Below the pieces are notes generated by a model. It did not search any database. It was not told where the DNA came from and saw only the letters and a list, made by a program, of their open reading frames with translations. A DNA stretch of 64,000 nucleotides from Variovorax flavidus (GTDB taxonomy: Bacteria; Pseudomonadota; Gammaproteobacteria; Burkholderiales; Burkholderiaceae_C): contig NZ_JASZYE010000003.1 in the NCBI RefSeq assembly GCF_030317145.1, positions 868,001 through 932,000 on the forward strand, given 5' to 3'. Positions 16,177 through 26,532 of this stretch are shown in pieces (the first letter of the stretch is position 1; each line of letters begins with the position of its first letter). Both the position numbers and the translations under genes were made by a program.

Positions 16177-16231
16177 GAGCCGCCCCCACGAGCCCCACCC
16201 GACTCTCGCATCGCTTCGCAGGATAAGAAAA

Positions 16232-17763
<1,532 letters not shown>

Positions 17764-17767
<4 letters not shown>

Positions 17768-18246
17768 GCGCGACCGAGGCAGAACACACCGTCACGCAGG
17801 GCGAGCACCCGGCCGCGCTCGAGAGCCCCGCCTACCCGCCCTTCGTGCGAATTCTGGCGGTCATCCTGGTGGTCGACCTGATCGGCTTCGGCATCTGGAG
17901 CCTGCCTGCACTCAGCGGCGCGTCGTGGTCCGTCGGAAGCATCGTGCTCTTCGGGTTGGCGGCGCTGTGCATCGCTTGGATGGGCTTCTGGATCGTCAAC
18001 AGCCGCACGCGCCTCGATGGCGATGTGCTCACGCAAACGTGGTTGTGGAACAAGCGCGAGAACGCAGCCGATGTGGCGCATCTCAAGCTCGTGCACTGGC
18101 GCTGGCTCGAACGCATCATTGCGCCGCGCCTGCTGGTGCGCCGTCGCAATGGCGCCGTCACCTGGATCCATTCGGCGGATGCGCGCCTGCTGACGGGCTT
18201 TGCCGAGCGCGTCGCGGCGCGGAGTTTCCCCGGCGCCAAGCCCTGA
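17764..18246 (+). CDS. TRAP-linked membrane protein with PH-like cytoplasmic domain
   Basis: Protein of 160 residues starting with GTG that overlaps the dctM stop (GTGA), so it is translationally coupled. Two hydrophobic helices (about 28-50 and 57-78) are followed by a basic, Trp-rich region (DVLTQTWLWNKRENAADV, IIAPRLLVRRRNGAVTWIH) reminiscent of bacterial PH-like domains. I do not know a named family. Coupling to dctM suggests an accessory subunit of the transporter. It ends just before a strong terminator. Confidence 0.65.
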
Positions 18247-18274
18247 GCTTCGAGCTCCGATCGGCGCCCCATGG

Positions 18275-18309
18275 AAAAAAAGCCCCGCTGTTGCCAGCGG
18301 GGCTTTTTG
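18275..18309. terminator. Bidirectional rho-independent terminator
   Basis: A perfect 9-bp stem AGCCCCGCT / AGCGGGGCT (18281-18289 and 18296-18304) with a 6-base loop is flanked by an A-run and a T-run. It serves the dctQM operon from the left and dctP from the right. Confidence 0.9.
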
Positions 18310-18342
18310 CTTTTGGAGGCTACCGGCCTGAGCCGGACCCGC

Positions 18343-19422
18343 TCACAGCTTCTGTTGCTGCATGAAGCGGTCGAAGGTGCCTTCGGTGAAGCGGAACCAG
18401 GCGTTCTGGTCGGCCAGGAACTTCGAGTAGTCGGAATAGACCTTCTTCCACTCGGGATTGCTGCCGTTCAGATCGGAGTAGATCTGCTGGGCCGACTTGA
18501 AGGCCGCGTTCATCACGTCCTGCGTGAAGGGACGCAGCTTCGTGCCCGAGCCGACGAGCTGCTTCAGCGCGACGGGGTTGCGCGCGTCGTACTTCGCCGT
18601 CATGCCGATGTTGGCCTGCGCGGCGGCCGCGGTGACGATCGCCTTGTACTCGGCCGACAGGCCTTCCCAGGCCTTGGTGTTGATGTAGAAGTCCAGTTGC
18701 GGACCGCCTTCCCACCAGCCGGGGTAGTAGTAGAAGGGTGCGACCTTGTTGAAGCCGAGCTTCTGGTCGTCGTACGGGCCGACCCATTCGAGCGCGTCCA
18801 GCGTGCCCTTCTCGAGGGCCGGGTACAGGTCGGCGCCGGGGATCGACTGGGGAATCACGCCGAAGGGTTCGAGCACGCGGCCCGCGAACGGGTTGGTGCG
18901 GAACTTCAGGCCCTTGAGGTCGGCGACCGACTTGATTTCCTTGCGGAACCAGCCACCCATCTGTGCGCCCGTGTTGCCGCCCGGCAGGTTGTAGATGTTG
19001 TACTTGGCGTAGAAGTCGCGCATCAGCTTCAGGCCGTTGCCTTCGTACATCCACGCATTCATCTGGCGGGTGTTCAGGCCGAAGGGCACCGCGCAGCCGA
19101 GGCAGAAGGTCGGGTCCTTACCGTAGAAGTAGTAGGGCGCGGTGTGCGCCATTTCGACCGAGGCGTTCTGCACGCCGTCGACCACGCCGAAGGCGGGCAT
19201 CAGTTCGCCGCCGGCATGCACGGAGATCTGGAACTTGCCGCCGGTCATGTCGCTCACGCTCTTGGAGAACGTTTCAGCCGTTCCGAAAATGGTGTCGAGG
19301 GACTTGGGGAAGCTCGATGCCAGGCGCCAGCGGACGGCTGCCTGCGCGTGAACTGCCGGCGCGATGCCGGCAGCGAGGACGCCGGCGATGCCAGCGTTTT
19401 TGATGAGGGAACGACGATCCAT
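18343..19422 (-). CDS. dctP: TRAP transporter substrate-binding protein (DctP family)
   Basis: Periplasmic receptor of 359 residues with a twin-arginine-type signal (MDRRSLIKNAGIAGVLAAG, cleavage after HAQA). VRWRLASSFPKSLDTIFGTA and the later GADLYPALEKGTLDALEWVGPYDD are typical of the subgroup for keto acids and related compounds. The ATG at 19422 has CGGAG 8 bp upstream and is preferred to a GTG three codons earlier. It almost certainly works with DctQ and DctM, but is encoded convergently, so receptor and channel are transcribed from separate promoters. Confidence 0.9.
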   Translation of the reverse strand: MDRRSLIKNAGIAGVLAAGIAPAVHAQAAVRWRLASSFPKSLDTIFGTAETFSKSVSDMTGGKFQISVHAGGELMPAFGVVDGVQNASVEMAHTAPYYFYGKDPTFCLGCAVPFGLNTRQMNAWMYEGNGLKLMRDFYAKYNIYNLPGGNTGAQMGGWFRKEIKSVADLKGLKFRTNPFAGRVLEPFGVIPQSIPGADLYPALEKGTLDALEWVGPYDDQKLGFNKVAPFYYYPGWWEGGPQLDFYINTKAWEGLSAEYKAIVTAAAAQANIGMTAKYDARNPVALKQLVGSGTKLRPFTQDVMNAAFKSAQQIYSDLNGSNPEWKKVYSDYSKFLADQNAWFRFTEGTFDRFMQQQKL

Positions 19423-19512
19423 TGAATTCACTCCGAGTGCTTTTAGAAAACGAGAACGCGGCTTGTGGCCGCGTTACTGACTTTTTGAGTCGACAGCGAT
19501 TGTAAAAAGCGC

Positions 19513-21396
19513 TTACAAGCTGCCGGGGGGGGTTTTCCCTGCGGCAGGCGCTTCGAATCGCTGGCGAATGGACTGTTCGATGCCCGATGCGTCGAGCCCG
19601 ATGCTGGCCAGCAGCTTGGCCGGATCGCCATGCTCGATGAAGCGATCGGGCAAGCCGAGCTGGAGCACAGGCTTCTGGATGCCGGCGGCCTGCAGGGCTT
19701 CCAGCACCGCACTGCCTGCGCCACCCATGATGGCACCCTCTTCCACGGTGACGATCGCATCGTGCGTGCCGGCGACCTTCAGCAGCAGTTCGACGTCGAG
19801 CGGCTTGGCCCAACGCATGTTGACCACCGTGGCATCCAGTGCCTCGGCGGCCTTCAGCGCCGGATAGAGCAAGGTGCCGAACGCGAGGATCGCAATGCGC
19901 CGGCCTTCACGGCGAATCTCGCCCTTGCCGAAGGGCAGCGCCTCGAGCGTGAGATGCGGCGTGACGCCGGCACCGGCGCCGCGCGGATAACGCACCGCGA
20001 CCGGATGGTTCTGCTCGTAGGCCGTCGTCAGCAACTGACGGCATTCGGCTTCGTCAGCCGGACACGCCACGCTCATGTTCGGAACGCAGCGCAGGAAGGG
20101 AATGTCGTACGCGCCGGCATGCGTCGCGCCATCGGCGCCCACGAGGCCGGCACGATCGAGCGCGAAGACCACCGGCAGGTTCTGGATCGCGACATCGTGA
20201 ATGAGCTGGTCGTACGCCCGCTGCAGGAAGGTCGAGTAGATCGCCACCACGGGCTTGAGACCTTCGCATGCGAGTCCGGCCGCGAAGGTCACGGAATGCT
20301 GCTCGGCGATGCCTACGTCGTAGTAGCGATTGGGAAAGCGCTGCTCGAACTCGACGAGCCCCGAGCCTTCACGCATGGCGGGCGTGATGCCGACCAGGCG
20401 ACCGTCCTGGGCCGCCATGTCGCACAGCCAGGTGCCGAAGACTTGCGTGAAGGTCTGCTTGGGCGCAGTCGCCGGCTTGACGAGGCCGACGGCCGGATCG
20501 AACTTGGCGGGGCCGTGATAGGCCACCGGATCGGCCTCGGCCAGCTTGTAGCCCTGGCCCTTCTTGGTGACCACATGCAGGAACTGCGGACCCTGCAGAT
20601 GCTTGAGGTTCTCGAGCGTGGGCACCAGCGAATCGAGGTCGTGCCCGTCGATCGGCCCGACGTAGTTGAAGCCGAACTGCTCGAACAGCGTGGCCGGCAC
20701 GACCATGCCCTTGGCATGCTGCTCGAAGCGCTTGGCCAGCTCGAACAGCGGTGGCGCCGCACGCAGCACGCTCTTGCCGACGTTCTTGGCGGCGGCGTAG
20801 AAATTGCCGCTCATCAATTGCGCGAGGTAGCGGTTGAGCGCGCCGACCGGCGGGCTGATCGACATGTCGTTGTCGTTCAGGATCACGAGCAGCTTGCAGT
20901 CGTCGCACACGCCCGCGTTGTTCAGTGCCTCGAAGGCCATGCCGGCGGTCAGGGCGCCGTCGCCGATGATCGCGACGGAATGGCGGTCTTCGCCCTTCTG
21001 CCGTGCAGCCAACGCCATCCCGAGCGCTGCCGAGATGCTGGTCGAGGAATGGGCGGTGCCGAAGGTGTCGTACTCGCTCTCCGTGCGTTGCGGAAATCCG
21101 GAGATGCCGCCGATCTGCCGCAGCGTCGGCATGCGCTCGCGCCGGCCGGTCAGGATCTTGTGCGGATAGGTCTGATGGCCCACGTCCCACACCAGGCGGT
21201 CGTGCGGCGTGTTGAACACGTGGTGCAGCGCGACCGTGAGTTCCACCGTGCCGAGGTTCGAGCTCAGGTGCCCGCCGGTGCGCGACACGTTGTCGAGCAC
21301 GCAGGTCCGTACTTCGTCGGCCAGCTGCTTGAGCTGGGCGCGGTCGAACTGCCGCAGGACGGAAGGATCGTGGATGGTGGGTAGCAACGGGGCCAT
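19513..21396 (-). CDS. dxs: 1-deoxy-D-xylulose-5-phosphate synthase
   Basis: Thiamine-diphosphate enzyme of 627 residues, full length. It condenses pyruvate with glyceraldehyde 3-phosphate in the first step of the MEP isoprenoid pathway. Landmarks: DVGHQTYPHKILTGRR, the ThDP motif GDGALTAGMAFEALNNAG, ILNDNDMSIS, and GIAEQHSVTFAAGLA with the catalytic Glu. It is the third gene of xseB-ispA-dxs, 18 bp after ispA, the common arrangement in proteobacteria, joining isoprenoid precursor and farnesyl diphosphate synthesis. Confidence 0.97.
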   Translation of the reverse strand: MAPLLPTIHDPSVLRQFDRAQLKQLADEVRTCVLDNVSRTGGHLSSNLGTVELTVALHHVFNTPHDRLVWDVGHQTYPHKILTGRRERMPTLRQIGGISGFPQRTESEYDTFGTAHSSTSISAALGMALAARQKGEDRHSVAIIGDGALTAGMAFEALNNAGVCDDCKLLVILNDNDMSISPPVGALNRYLAQLMSGNFYAAAKNVGKSVLRAAPPLFELAKRFEQHAKGMVVPATLFEQFGFNYVGPIDGHDLDSLVPTLENLKHLQGPQFLHVVTKKGQGYKLAEADPVAYHGPAKFDPAVGLVKPATAPKQTFTQVFGTWLCDMAAQDGRLVGITPAMREGSGLVEFEQRFPNRYYDVGIAEQHSVTFAAGLACEGLKPVVAIYSTFLQRAYDQLIHDVAIQNLPVVFALDRAGLVGADGATHAGAYDIPFLRCVPNMSVACPADEAECRQLLTTAYEQNHPVAVRYPRGAGAGVTPHLTLEALPFGKGEIRREGRRIAILAFGTLLYPALKAAEALDATVVNMRWAKPLDVELLLKVAGTHDAIVTVEEGAIMGGAGSAVLEALQAAGIQKPVLQLGLPDRFIEHGDPAKLLASIGLDASGIEQSIRQRFEAPAAGKTPPGSL

Positions 21397-21414
21397 GGAG
21401 TGTGTTGTTGTTAT

Positions 21415-22332
21415 CTATCGATCGCGGTCCACGACCATGTGGGCCAGCGCCCGGAGGGCGCCGGTGTCGGCCAGTGTGCTGCGTTCCAGCGCGGCGAGCG
21501 CCTGGGCCAGCAGTTCGCGGGCCTCGGCGCGGGCGCCGTCGAGGCCGAGCAGGGATACATAGGTGGGCTTGTCGCTCGCGGCATCCTTGCCGGCCGTCTT
21601 GCCGAGCGTCTCCGAATCGGCGATGACGTCGAGGATGTCGTCCACCACCTGGAAGGCGAGGCCCATGGCTGCGCCGTATTCGCGCAGCGCGTCGAGGGCG
21701 CGGGGTGCGAGCGCATCGCCACAGGCCGCGCCCATTTCCACACTGCCCTGCAGCAGGGCCCCGGTCTTCAGTCGATGCATTTCGCGCAGTTGCGCTTCAT
21801 CGAGCGCGATGCCGACGCTCGCAAGATCGATCGCCTGGCCACCCGCCATGCCCTGACTGCCGGCAGCGCGCGCCAGCAGCCTGCACAGGCTGGCCTGCAC
21901 GGCCGGTGCGATGGCGTCGCCATCGGGCGTGAGCAATTCGAAAGCCAGCGCCTGCAAGGCATCGCCGGCCAGCAGCGCGCCGGCTTCGCCGAACTTCACG
22001 TGCACGGTCGGCTTGCCGCGGCGCAGAACGTCGTTGTCCATGCACGGCAAGTCGTCGTGGACCAGCGAATAGGCGTGGATCAGTTCGACCGAGCAGGCCG
22101 CGCGCAACGCGGCTTCGGCGTGACCGCCGACGGCCTCGCTCGCGGCGAAGACCAGCATCGGCCGCAGCCGCTTGCCGCCGTCGAGCACGGCATAGCGCAT
22201 CGCGTCGCCGAGCTGCACCGGCGCATCGACGCCGACCCATTCGGACAATGCGGCTTCGACACGGGACAGCTTCGGCTCACTCCACGCGGCAAGGCGGGCG
22301 GCGTCCCAGCGCAAGGTGTCGGCGACCGTCAT
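21415..22332 (-). CDS. ispA: Farnesyl diphosphate synthase
   Basis: Polyprenyl synthase of 305 residues. The first Asp-rich motif DDLPCMD follows ELIHAYSLVH; the second, DDILD, follows AFQVV; GGKRLRP is the substrate loop. It adds isopentenyl units to dimethylallyl/geranyl diphosphate to make farnesyl diphosphate. The ATG overlaps the xseB stop (ATGA at 22332-22329) and dxs follows. Confidence 0.95.
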   Translation of the reverse strand: MTVADTLRWDAARLAAWSEPKLSRVEAALSEWVGVDAPVQLGDAMRYAVLDGGKRLRPMLVFAASEAVGGHAEAALRAACSVELIHAYSLVHDDLPCMDNDVLRRGKPTVHVKFGEAGALLAGDALQALAFELLTPDGDAIAPAVQASLCRLLARAAGSQGMAGGQAIDLASVGIALDEAQLREMHRLKTGALLQGSVEMGAACGDALAPRALDALREYGAAMGLAFQVVDDILDVIADSETLGKTAGKDAASDKPTYVSLLGLDGARAEARELLAQALAALERSTLADTGALRALAHMVVDRDR

Positions 22333-22595
22333 TCGGCCGCCCAGACCTTGAGGCTGCCCGCATCGAGCACCTTGATCTGGTCTTCGACCGCCTGCAGCTT
22401 GTCGCGGCAGAACGCAAGCAGCGCCGCGCCCCGCTGGTAGCTGCCGAGCAGCTGGTCGAGCGGCAATTGGCCCGACTCGAGTTCGGTGACGAGTTGTTCG
22501 AGTTCCTGGAGCCCGGCTTCGTAGCTCGCGGGCAGCGCGCCGGTGTCTGGCGCGTCAGGCGAGGCCGACGGGGAGGAGGAAGGCACCTTGGGCAT
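22329..22595 (-). CDS. xseB: Exodeoxyribonuclease VII small subunit
   Basis: Protein of 88 residues with the conserved core SYEAGLQELEQLVTELESGQ followed by LPLDQLLGSYQRG. It forms the helical small subunit of the single-strand exonuclease. The ATG at 22595 was chosen over a GTG at 22619; even so there is a Ser/Pro-rich leader of about 20 residues. The stop overlaps ispA. The large subunit is not in the window. Confidence 0.92.
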   Translation of the reverse strand: MPKVPSSSPSASPDAPDTGALPASYEAGLQELEQLVTELESGQLPLDQLLGSYQRGAALLAFCRDKLQAVEDQIKVLDAGSLKVWAAE

Positions 22596-22649
22596 TCGGG
22601 CGGATCGTGGATGAAACACAAGATTTTAAGTTCACCCCCAAAAGCTCTT

Positions 22650-22704
22650 GCTTACCCCCAGGCTTGCCCACTTCGCGTGGCCGCCCGCAGCCGCCCCCTT
22701 GAAA
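22650..22704 (-). repeat. Dispersed intergenic repeat, partial copy 2 (reverse orientation)
   Basis: Matches the tail half of the repeat (reverse complement of the segment reading GGCGGCCAC, CGAAGTGGGCAAGCCTGGGGG) plus the G-run stem; the first hairpin is missing. It lies between the divergent xseB and Rieske genes. Confidence 0.6.
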
Positions 22705-22720
22705 CCTGAATGACCGCCTC

Positions 22721-22744
22721 GGAGAAATTTCTCCGGGGTACAAT
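22721..22744 (+). promoter_or_regulatory. Palindrome plus -10 box upstream of the Rieske gene
   Basis: A perfect 14-bp palindrome GGAGAAATTTCTCC (22721-22734) lies four bases before TACAAT (22739-22744), a good -10 hexamer. No recognisable -35 exists at 16-18 bp, so the palindrome occupies the spacer and -35 flank, as expected for an activator- or repressor-controlled promoter. Confidence 0.45.
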
Positions 22745-22852
22745 CCGCGGTCCTTTCCGGCACGAGCCGGCGCAACTTCGGGCCGTCCCGCACCTTTGAC
22801 GGCAGCCTTCCGTTCTATCTTTCTCCCTGTGGGGAGCTTGGTCAGGTCACCC

Positions 22853-23989
22853 ATGTCTGATTTAAGTCTTCAACTGCAGCAGGCTTCGAGCCAACTCCCG
22901 GTTTCCGCGTACTTCGACGAGGCACTCTATGCCCGCGAGCTGCAAACGCTCTTTGCCGCGGGGCCGCGCTATGTCGGCCACCGGCTCACGGTGCCCGAGC
23001 CGGGCAACTTCCACACCCTCCCGCAGGAGCAGCAGGGTCGGGCACTGGTCCACACGCCGAAAGGCGTGGAACTGATCTCCAACGTCTGCCGCCATCGCCA
23101 GGCCCTGATTCTCAAGGACCGCGGCGAGCTCGACACGCAGACGGGCGGCAACATCGTCTGCCCGCTGCATCGCTGGACCTACGCAGCTGCGGATGCGCGG
23201 ACCACCGGCACGCTGATCGGTGCGCCGCATTTCGAGCAGGACCCCTGCCTCAACCTGCACAACTACCCGTTGACCGAGTGGAACGGCCTGCTGTTCGAGA
23301 AGAACGCCGCCGGCAAGGGCCGTGACGTCGCAGCCGACCTCGCGAACCTCGGTCCGCGTGCGGACCTGGACTTCGAGGGCTACGTGTTCGACCGCGTCGA
23401 GCTGCACGAGTGCAACTACAACTGGAAGACCTTCGTCGAGGTGTACCTCGAGGACTACCACGTCGGCCCCTTCCACCCAGGCCTCGGAAGTTTCGTGACC
23501 TGTGACGACCTGCGCTGGGAATTCAACCGCCATTTCTCGGTTCAGACGGTGGGCGTCGCCAACCGCCTCGGCCGTGCCGGCAGTCCGGTCTACCAGCGGT
23601 GGCAGGAACAGTTGCTGAACTACCGCGAAGGCAAGCCGCCGAAGTACGGCGCGATCTGGCTGCTCTATTACCCCCACGTGATGATCGAGTGGTATCCACA
23701 CGTGCTGACCGTCTCCACGCTGCATCCCATCGGGCCGCAGAAGACGCTCAACATGGTCGAGTTCTTCTACCCCGAGGAAATCGTCGCCTTCGAACGCGAA
23801 TTTGTCGAAGCGCAGCAGGCTGCCTACATGGAAACCTGCGTCGAAGACGACGAGATCGCCGAGCGCATGGACGCCGGCCGCCGCGCCCTGATGCTGCGCG
23901 GCGACGACGAAAGCGGCCCGTACCAGAGTCCGATGGAAGATGGCATGCAGCAATTCCACGAGTGGTACCGCCGCGAGATGTCGTCCTGA
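22853..23989 (+). CDS. Rieske non-haem iron oxygenase, alpha subunit type
   Basis: Protein of 378 residues. The Rieske 2Fe-2S ligands are Cys79-x-His81 (NVCRHRQ) and Cys103-xx-His106 (CPLHRWTY). The catalytic domain carries the mononuclear iron motif in NWKTFVEVYLEDYHVGPFHPG. Such enzymes hydroxylate or demethylate aromatic, betaine or related substrates using electrons from a reductase; no ferredoxin or reductase gene is adjacent. The ATG at 22853 gives an N terminus of normal length. A palindrome-associated promoter lies upstream and a repeat copy downstream. Substrate unknown. Confidence 0.88.
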   Translation: MSDLSLQLQQASSQLPVSAYFDEALYARELQTLFAAGPRYVGHRLTVPEPGNFHTLPQEQQGRALVHTPKGVELISNVCRHRQALILKDRGELDTQTGGNIVCPLHRWTYAAADARTTGTLIGAPHFEQDPCLNLHNYPLTEWNGLLFEKNAAGKGRDVAADLANLGPRADLDFEGYVFDRVELHECNYNWKTFVEVYLEDYHVGPFHPGLGSFVTCDDLRWEFNRHFSVQTVGVANRLGRAGSPVYQRWQEQLLNYREGKPPKYGAIWLLYYPHVMIEWYPHVLTVSTLHPIGPQKTLNMVEFFYPEEIVAFEREFVEAQQAAYMETCVEDDEIAERMDAGRRALMLRGDDESGPYQSPMEDGMQQFHEWYRREMSS

Positions 23990-24018
23990 TGCAATCGATG
24001 CTCCTCACACCCGCTGTG

Positions 24019-24120
24019 TCAGGAACACAGCGGAAGCGGCTCTGCCGGGCCGCCGGTGTTTCCCCCTGCAAGGGGGGTCGCGAAGCGACACGAAGTGCGC
24101 GAAGCCTGGGGGTGAGCTCC
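24019..24120 (+). repeat. Dispersed intergenic repeat, copy 3
   Basis: Forward copy starting 29 bp after the Rieske stop: AGGAACACAGCGG hairpin, a second stem (CCCCCTGCAAGGGGGG), then ACACGAAGTGCGCGAAGCCT and a G-run tail. It ends two bases before the start codon of the next gene, so its tail supplies the leader of that message. Confidence 0.8.
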
Positions 24121-24122
24121 TG

Positions 24123-25058
24123 ATGCAAGCGCTCTGGATGGTTCTGGGGGCGCTCATCTTTGCCACGATGGGCGTGTGCGTGAAGATTGCCTCGGCCTGG
24201 TTCTCCAGCGCCGAGCTGGTGCTCTACCGCGGCCTGATCGGCATCGTGTTCCTCTGGGTGCTGGCGCGCAGCCGCGGCGTCACGCTCGCCACCCGATACC
24301 CCGGCATGCACGCCTGGCGCAGCCTGATCGGCGTGGTGTCGCTCGGCGCCTGGTTCTTTGCGATCGCGCACATGCCGCTCGCCACGGCGATGACGCTCAA
24401 CTACATGAGCAGCGTCTGGATCGCAGCCTTCCTCGTCGGCGGCGCCCTGCTCGCGTGGGTGCCGGTTCCCGGACGCGACGGCAGCGCGCCGCGCCCGCCG
24501 CTGCAGGGCCCGCTGGTCCTGACGGTGCTTGCGGGCTTCGGCGGCGTGGTGCTGATGCTCAAGCCCACGGTCGGCGACAACCAGGGTTTCGCGGGCCTGA
24601 TGGGACTGCTGTCGGGCCTCACCGCCGCCTTCGCCTACATGCAGGTGGTGGCGCTTTCGCGGCTCGGCGAACCCGAGGCGCGCACGGTGTTCTATTTCGC
24701 GGTTGGCTCGGCCGTGGCCGGCGGCCTCGGGACGTTCCTGCTCGGAGAAGCCACCCCCTGGTCGAGTTGGACCTGGTCGCATGCGCTCTGGCTGCTGCCC
24801 GTCGGCGTGCTGGCCGCTCTCGGCCAGCTTTGCATGACGCGCGCCTATGCCAGCGCCAAGACCGAAAGCGGTACGCTGCTGGTTGCCAATCTCCAGTATT
24901 CGGGCATCGTCTTTGCCGCGATGTACAGCGTGCTGCTGTTCGGGGACCACATCGATGCCGCGGGCTGGGCCGGCATGGCGCTGATCGTCGCGAGCGGCAT
25001 CGCGGCCACGGTGCTGCGCCAGCGCTCGCTGCCGAAGGCGCCGGCCGAGGAACATTGA
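24123..25058 (+). CDS. EamA/DMT-family membrane transporter
   Basis: Membrane protein of 311 residues with ten predicted hydrophobic helices arranged as two EamA repeats, each about 140 residues (first MVLGALIFATMGVCVKIAS, second LLSGLTAAFAYMQVVAL). Family members mostly export amino acids or other metabolites. The ATG at 24123 directly follows repeat copy 3, whose final bases (GTGAGCTCCTG) leave only a weak ribosome-binding site. Same direction as the Rieske and sulfurtransferase genes. Substrate unknown. Confidence 0.85.
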   Translation: MQALWMVLGALIFATMGVCVKIASAWFSSAELVLYRGLIGIVFLWVLARSRGVTLATRYPGMHAWRSLIGVVSLGAWFFAIAHMPLATAMTLNYMSSVWIAAFLVGGALLAWVPVPGRDGSAPRPPLQGPLVLTVLAGFGGVVLMLKPTVGDNQGFAGLMGLLSGLTAAFAYMQVVALSRLGEPEARTVFYFAVGSAVAGGLGTFLLGEATPWSSWTWSHALWLLPVGVLAALGQLCMTRAYASAKTESGTLLVANLQYSGIVFAAMYSVLLFGDHIDAAGWAGMALIVASGIAATVLRQRSLPKAPAEEH

Positions 25059-25068
25059 AGGAACTCGC

Positions 25069-25974
25069 ATGTACACGACCCTGATTTCCGCCGAAGAACT
25101 CATCGCCTTGCAGGCCAGCGACTCTCCGCTCATGGTCTTCGACTGCACCTTCGACCTGATGAAGCCCGAAGCCGGCGCGCAGCAGTACCGGTCGGCGCAC
25201 ATCCCCGGCGCGGCGTACGCCAATCTGGACACCGATCTCAGCGCGAAGCACGGCGTGGCTGGCGCCCACGGCGTCGTCGTGGCGCAGGACGAGGGCCCTC
25301 CCGCATCGGGCGGGCGCCATCCGCTGCCGAGCCGCGAGAAGTTCGCGGGCTGGCTGTCGAGCGTCGGATTCGCCAACAACATGCAGGCGGTGGTGTACGA
25401 CCGCAACGGGGCCAACTACTGCGGCCGGCTCTGGTGGATGCTCAAGTGGATGGGGCATGAAGCCGTGGCCGTGCTCGATGGCGGGCTGCAGGCCTGGCAG
25501 GCGGCGGGAGGCGTAGTCACGGGCCGCGAGGAGCCCTCGCACTTCCAGTCGAACTTCGTCGCCGACAAGCCGCTCCTCACGCTCACGAACACGAAGACCG
25601 TGGCCGCGCACCTCGAGCAAACTGACCAGACGCTGATCGACGCGCGCGCGGCAGCAAGATATCGCGGCGAAGTGGAACCTCTGGACCCGATCGCCGGTCA
25701 CATCCCGGGGGCCCTGAACCGGCCCTTTACCGAGAACCTCGGTCCGGACGGGAAGTTCAAGCCGGCCGCGCAGTTGCGCGCCGAATTCGAAGCACTGTTG
25801 GCGGGCCGGGATCCCACCACGGTCGTCCACCAGTGCGGCAGCGGCGTGAGCGCGTTGCCCAACCTGCTCGCCATGCAGATCGCAGGGCTCGGGCCGACCG
25901 CGCTCTATGCCGGCAGCTGGAGCGAGTGGAGCAACACGCCGGGGCTGCCGACCCGGCAAGGCGCACAACCATGA
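25069..25974 (+). CDS. sseA: Thiosulfate/3-mercaptopyruvate sulfurtransferase
   Basis: Tandem-rhodanese protein of 301 residues. The N-terminal inactive domain (about 1-150) and C-terminal catalytic domain (about 165-295) are both present; the active loop reads CGSGVSALP, close to the CGSGVTA loop of mercaptopyruvate sulfurtransferases. It transfers sulfane sulfur to thiols or cyanide, normally in the cytoplasm. GGAAC precedes the ATG. The stop overlaps the start of the DUF2796 gene (ATGA), making it the first of a coupled series. Confidence 0.9.
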   Translation: MYTTLISAEELIALQASDSPLMVFDCTFDLMKPEAGAQQYRSAHIPGAAYANLDTDLSAKHGVAGAHGVVVAQDEGPPASGGRHPLPSREKFAGWLSSVGFANNMQAVVYDRNGANYCGRLWWMLKWMGHEAVAVLDGGLQAWQAAGGVVTGREEPSHFQSNFVADKPLLTLTNTKTVAAHLEQTDQTLIDARAAARYRGEVEPLDPIAGHIPGALNRPFTENLGPDGKFKPAAQLRAEFEALLAGRDPTTVVHQCGSGVSALPNLLAMQIAGLGPTALYAGSWSEWSNTPGLPTRQGAQP

Positions 25975-26525
25975 TCCTGATGAGCAGGCCGCTTTCGACG
26001 CTCGCACTGACCGCTCTCTTCGTACTCCCAGCATTCCCCCTCGCCGCCTCGGCTCAGGCCCAGCACGCCCACGTGCATGGACAAATCAAGCTCGACGTCG
26101 TCGTCGAAGGCCCCACCGTCGTGATCGAGATGGGGTCGCCGCTCGACAATTTCGTCGGCTTCGAACGCGCACCGCGCACCGACGCCGAGAAGAAGGCCGT
26201 CGACGATGCCGTCGCGCAGCTTCGCGCGGCGGACCATCTCTTCAAGATCGATCCGACGGCCAATTGCAAGCTCGGCCCCGTGACGCTGCGTTCCGCAGCC
26301 CTGGGCATGGGCAAGCCCGACGCCGGCGCCGCCGAGGGCCATGCCGACCTCGACGCCACCTTCGCGTTCAACTGCACCAACGCGGCGGCTGCGAAATTCA
26401 TCGACATCGATCTCTTCAATGCCTTCAAGGGGCCGCGCCAGATCGACGCCCAGATCGCCTCGCCCCAAGGCCAGTTCAAGCGCACGCTGAAACGGCCGGC
26501 CACGCGACTGACCTGGACCAAGTGA
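25971..26525 (+). CDS. DUF2796 (ZrgA-like) secreted protein, possibly zinc-binding
   Basis: Protein of 184 residues with a signal peptide ending ASAQAQ, then HAHVHGQIKLDVVVEG, the hallmark His-rich opening of DUF2796 proteins. One member is ZrgA of the zinc-regulated zrg locus in Vibrio. The body is a predicted beta-rich fold with the conserved ending KRPATRLTW. Compared with other members it lacks a long internal His stretch. It is coupled to sseA and followed by an ABC ATPase and FtsX-type permease, suggesting a periplasmic partner of that transporter. Metal binding is inference. Confidence 0.82.
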   Translation: MILMSRPLSTLALTALFVLPAFPLAASAQAQHAHVHGQIKLDVVVEGPTVVIEMGSPLDNFVGFERAPRTDAEKKAVDDAVAQLRAADHLFKIDPTANCKLGPVTLRSAALGMGKPDAGAAEGHADLDATFAFNCTNAAAAKFIDIDLFNAFKGPRQIDAQIASPQGQFKRTLKRPATRLTWTK

Positions 26526-26532
26526 TTCGCTC

